DNA from: Ktedonobacteria bacterium brp13
GTDB lineage: Bacteria > Chloroflexota > Ktedonobacteria > Ktedonobacterales > Ktedonobacteraceae
DNA: 64,000 nucleotides
Direction: 5' to 3'
Assembly (NCBI GenBank): GCA_015099395.1
Contig: AP024096.1
Coordinates: 8,163,485 to 8,227,484 of the forward strand
Below the pieces are notes generated by a model. It ran no database searches, was not told where the DNA came from, and saw only the letters and a program-made list of their open reading frames with translations. Positions 62,617 to 64,000 of this stretch are shown here, piece after piece (within the stretch, counting starts at the first letter, position 1; each line of letters opens with the position of its first letter). The translations under genes and the position numbers were made by a program.

Positions 62617-63829
62617 CGTTACACCTCTTCATTACAATCGTAGCGATATTTCCGCCAAAGGCAAATGAGTTACTCATTGCAAACTCGACGGACTTTTCAA
62701 TCGCCTGGTTAGGCACAACCGTTTGTAAGCAATCAGGATCGCTTACCTGATAATTCATTGTTGGTGGAATGACACTAGAATAGATTGTTAATGCGCAAGC
62801 GACAGCCTCTATTGCGCTTGCCGCACCCATGGTATGTCCTAACATCGATTTAATTGAACTTACAGGAATCTGGTCAGTTCTTTCACCAAAAACATCTCTC
62901 ACTGCCAGTGATTCAGAGGAGTCATTGGCATGGGTGCCTGTTCCGTGTGCACTAATGTATGAGATTGATTGCGGCTCCAGGTCGGCTTCCTGTAATGCAC
63001 GATGCATTGAGGCCTTTGCACCGATGCCATCAGGATGCGGCGCTGTGGGATGATGAGCATCGCAGGCCAGACCGTATCCCAACAGCTCCGCATAAATTTT
63101 TGCACCACGAGCTACTGCCCTATCATAATTCTCCAGGATCAATACACCCGCACCTTCACTAACCAGCATACCAGTGCGGTTGAGATCAAAGGGCCGGCAA
63201 ATTTCATGTGCCATCCCTCCCAACCGATGAAAGACGGCAAAGCAGCCACGTGAAATCGCATCGGCTCCTCCCACGATTGCCACATCAATCAGTCCATCCC
63301 GCATCATATCCATTCCCCAGCCAATCGCATAGTTGCCAGCCGCACATGCGGTTGGTATGACATGACAAGGACCTTCTACTGCAAGCTCTTGCGCAATGGC
63401 CGCCGTAATGAAAGTGGAAGCATAATGGGAAACAAACGTTTCAGAGAGTGCCGGACCGCCTTGAATACGCCTGTTGTTCTCGGCCTGCGTAATCGAACCA
63501 TTCCCGATCGTGGTTCCTATGCAAACACCAACACGCGCCAGGTCGTAGTCTGCATTCAGAATTTCAGCGTCATTCACTGCCATCCGTGCTGCCGCGACCG
63601 ACAGCTGTGTCGTACGGCCACACACCTTCGGATCAAGTACCTGGAAGTAATCCTTAGGATCGAAGTTCTGCACTTCACCGCCAATGTGTGCATCAAAGAT
63701 ACTTGTATCAAACGCTTGAATGGGCTTTGTGCCGACTGTTCCAGCGATCAGTTTCTCCCAGAAATCGGTGTATCCGCTACCAATCGGTGAGAGCACCCCT
63801 AAACCAGTGATCACGATACGTTGTGTCAT
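62603..63829 (-). CDS. Ketosynthase alpha of type II PKS, locus B
   Basis: 408 residues. An active condensing enzyme: Cys in IPTACAAGNYAIGWG (about residue 164), His in SAHGTGTHANDSSE, Lys/His in SIKSMLGHTMGAASA, and the C-terminal SFAFGGNIATIV. The TACAAG active-site sequence is closer to FabF-like ketosynthases than the GCTAG of locus A, agreeing with a reducing or fatty-acid-like pathway. AGGAGAAG precedes the start. The ACP gene ends 24 bases upstream. Confidence 0.92.
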   Translation of the reverse strand: MTQRIVITGLGVLSPIGSGYTDFWEKLIAGTVGTKPIQAFDTSIFDAHIGGEVQNFDPKDYFQVLDPKVCGRTTQLSVAAARMAVNDAEILNADYDLARVGVCIGTTIGNGSITQAENNRRIQGGPALSETFVSHYASTFITAAIAQELAVEGPCHVIPTACAAGNYAIGWGMDMMRDGLIDVAIVGGADAISRGCFAVFHRLGGMAHEICRPFDLNRTGMLVSEGAGVLILENYDRAVARGAKIYAELLGYGLACDAHHPTAPHPDGIGAKASMHRALQEADLEPQSISYISAHGTGTHANDSSESLAVRDVFGERTDQIPVSSIKSMLGHTMGAASAIEAVACALTIYSSVIPPTMNYQVSDPDCLQTVVPNQAIEKSVEFAMSNSFAFGGNIATIVMKRCNDGKV

Positions 63830-63852
63830 ACTCTCTTCTCCTGCTCAACGTT

Positions 63853-64000
63853 TTAGCTGTTAACTGGCTGCATTACCCCTGAGACAATATTCACAACATC
63901 GGTCAGCGTCTTCATCTGTGCAAAGCTCTCCTCTGGAATGCGTGTGCGGTAGCGCTTCTCAATGCGGGCAACCATCTCCAGGGCCATGACCGAGTCGACG
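63853..64000 (-). CDS. Acyl carrier protein of type II PKS, locus B (partial, start outside window)
   Basis: The last 48 codons are visible on the minus strand, ending with TAA at 63853-63855. The fragment reads DSVMALEMVARIEKRYRTR then IPEESFAQMKTLTDVVNIV. DSV holds the phosphopantetheine Ser at the very edge, and the rest is ACP helices II-IV. It opens or continues the operon ACP, KS-alpha, KS-beta, FabZ, LLM oxidoreductase, which extends beyond the window. Confidence 0.88.
   Translation of the reverse strand, partial: VDSVMALEMVARIEKRYRTRIPEESFAQMKTLTDVVNIVSGVMQPVNS

Noticed and set aside
1..64000. CRISPR arrays, tRNA/rRNA genes and insertion sequences
   Set aside because: No regularly spaced repeat-spacer structure, cloverleaf or transposase was seen on reading; absence was judged by eye only.

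Overview
The window looks like part of a Chloroflexota chromosome, most likely from the class Ktedonobacteria. This is an inference from the gene mix: a MurJ-type flippase with a long disordered N-terminus, an FHA/kinase-like protein, OmpR-fold/BTAD (SARP-like) regulators, and actinomycete-style type II polyketide genes in moderate-G+C DNA with strong AAGGAG ribosome sites. No rRNA, tRNA, CRISPR array or insertion sequence was seen.

Layout. Positions 1-12 kb are ordinary chromosomal genes: the zwf 3' end, a CsbD-like stress protein, oligoendopeptidase F, a family-2 glycosyltransferase with a CysRS-like N-terminus, manC, a fatty acid desaturase, murJ, hom and a pseudokinase-FHA protein. Positions 12-17 kb are an accessory segment: a small membrane peptide, SARP regulator 1, a tyrosine recombinase, a multicopper oxidase and two paralogous 70-residue peptides resembling NHLP-clan precursors. 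Positions 17-25.4 kb form a malonyl-CoA supply block: fabD, accD, accA, accC, a BCCP-like protein without the biotinyl lysine, a true accB and a phosphoketolase. Positions 26-36 kb hold a 1121-residue ATPase/TPR/BTAD regulator, a 68-residue peptide gene, SARP regulator 2, an ABC1-family kinase, a SnoaL-like protein, an ornithine-cyclodeaminase-family protein and a cytidylate-kinase-like protein.

Positions 36.3-58.8 kb are a type II polyketide cluster. A minus-strand operon runs KS-alpha, chain-length factor, cupin, ketoreductase, ABM monooxygenase, P450, ABM monooxygenase. Diverging from it is ACP, a fused aromatase/cyclase (WhiE-VI-like plus TcmI-like) and an anthrone-oxygenase-like DUF1772 protein. 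Tailoring and export genes follow: esterase, cupredoxin, DUF4188 protein, PIG-L deacetylase, glycosyltransferase, FAD monooxygenase, aldehyde dehydrogenase, SDR, O-methyltransferase, an antiporter with a nonsense codon and an ABC exporter. The set resembles spore-pigment/pentangular polyphenol clusters and suggests a hydroxylated, methylated, glycosylated aromatic product. From 59.8 kb to the right edge is a second type II system (ACP, KS-alpha, KS-beta, FabZ-like dehydratase, LLM flavin oxidoreductase). Its dehydratase suggests a reduced or polyene chain.

Regulation. Two promoters, at 13133-13177 and 29499-29543, carry the same architecture: three TG(C/T)(G/A)AAG heptamers phased at 11 bp, then 10 bp, then a -10 hexamer. 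This is the known layout of SARP operators. A weaker version precedes the second 69-residue peptide gene (16540-16568) and perhaps the 63-residue peptide gene (11796-11824). The inferred picture is a SARP-linked accessory region in which small peptide genes, a recombinase, precursor supply and two polyketide synthases sit together.
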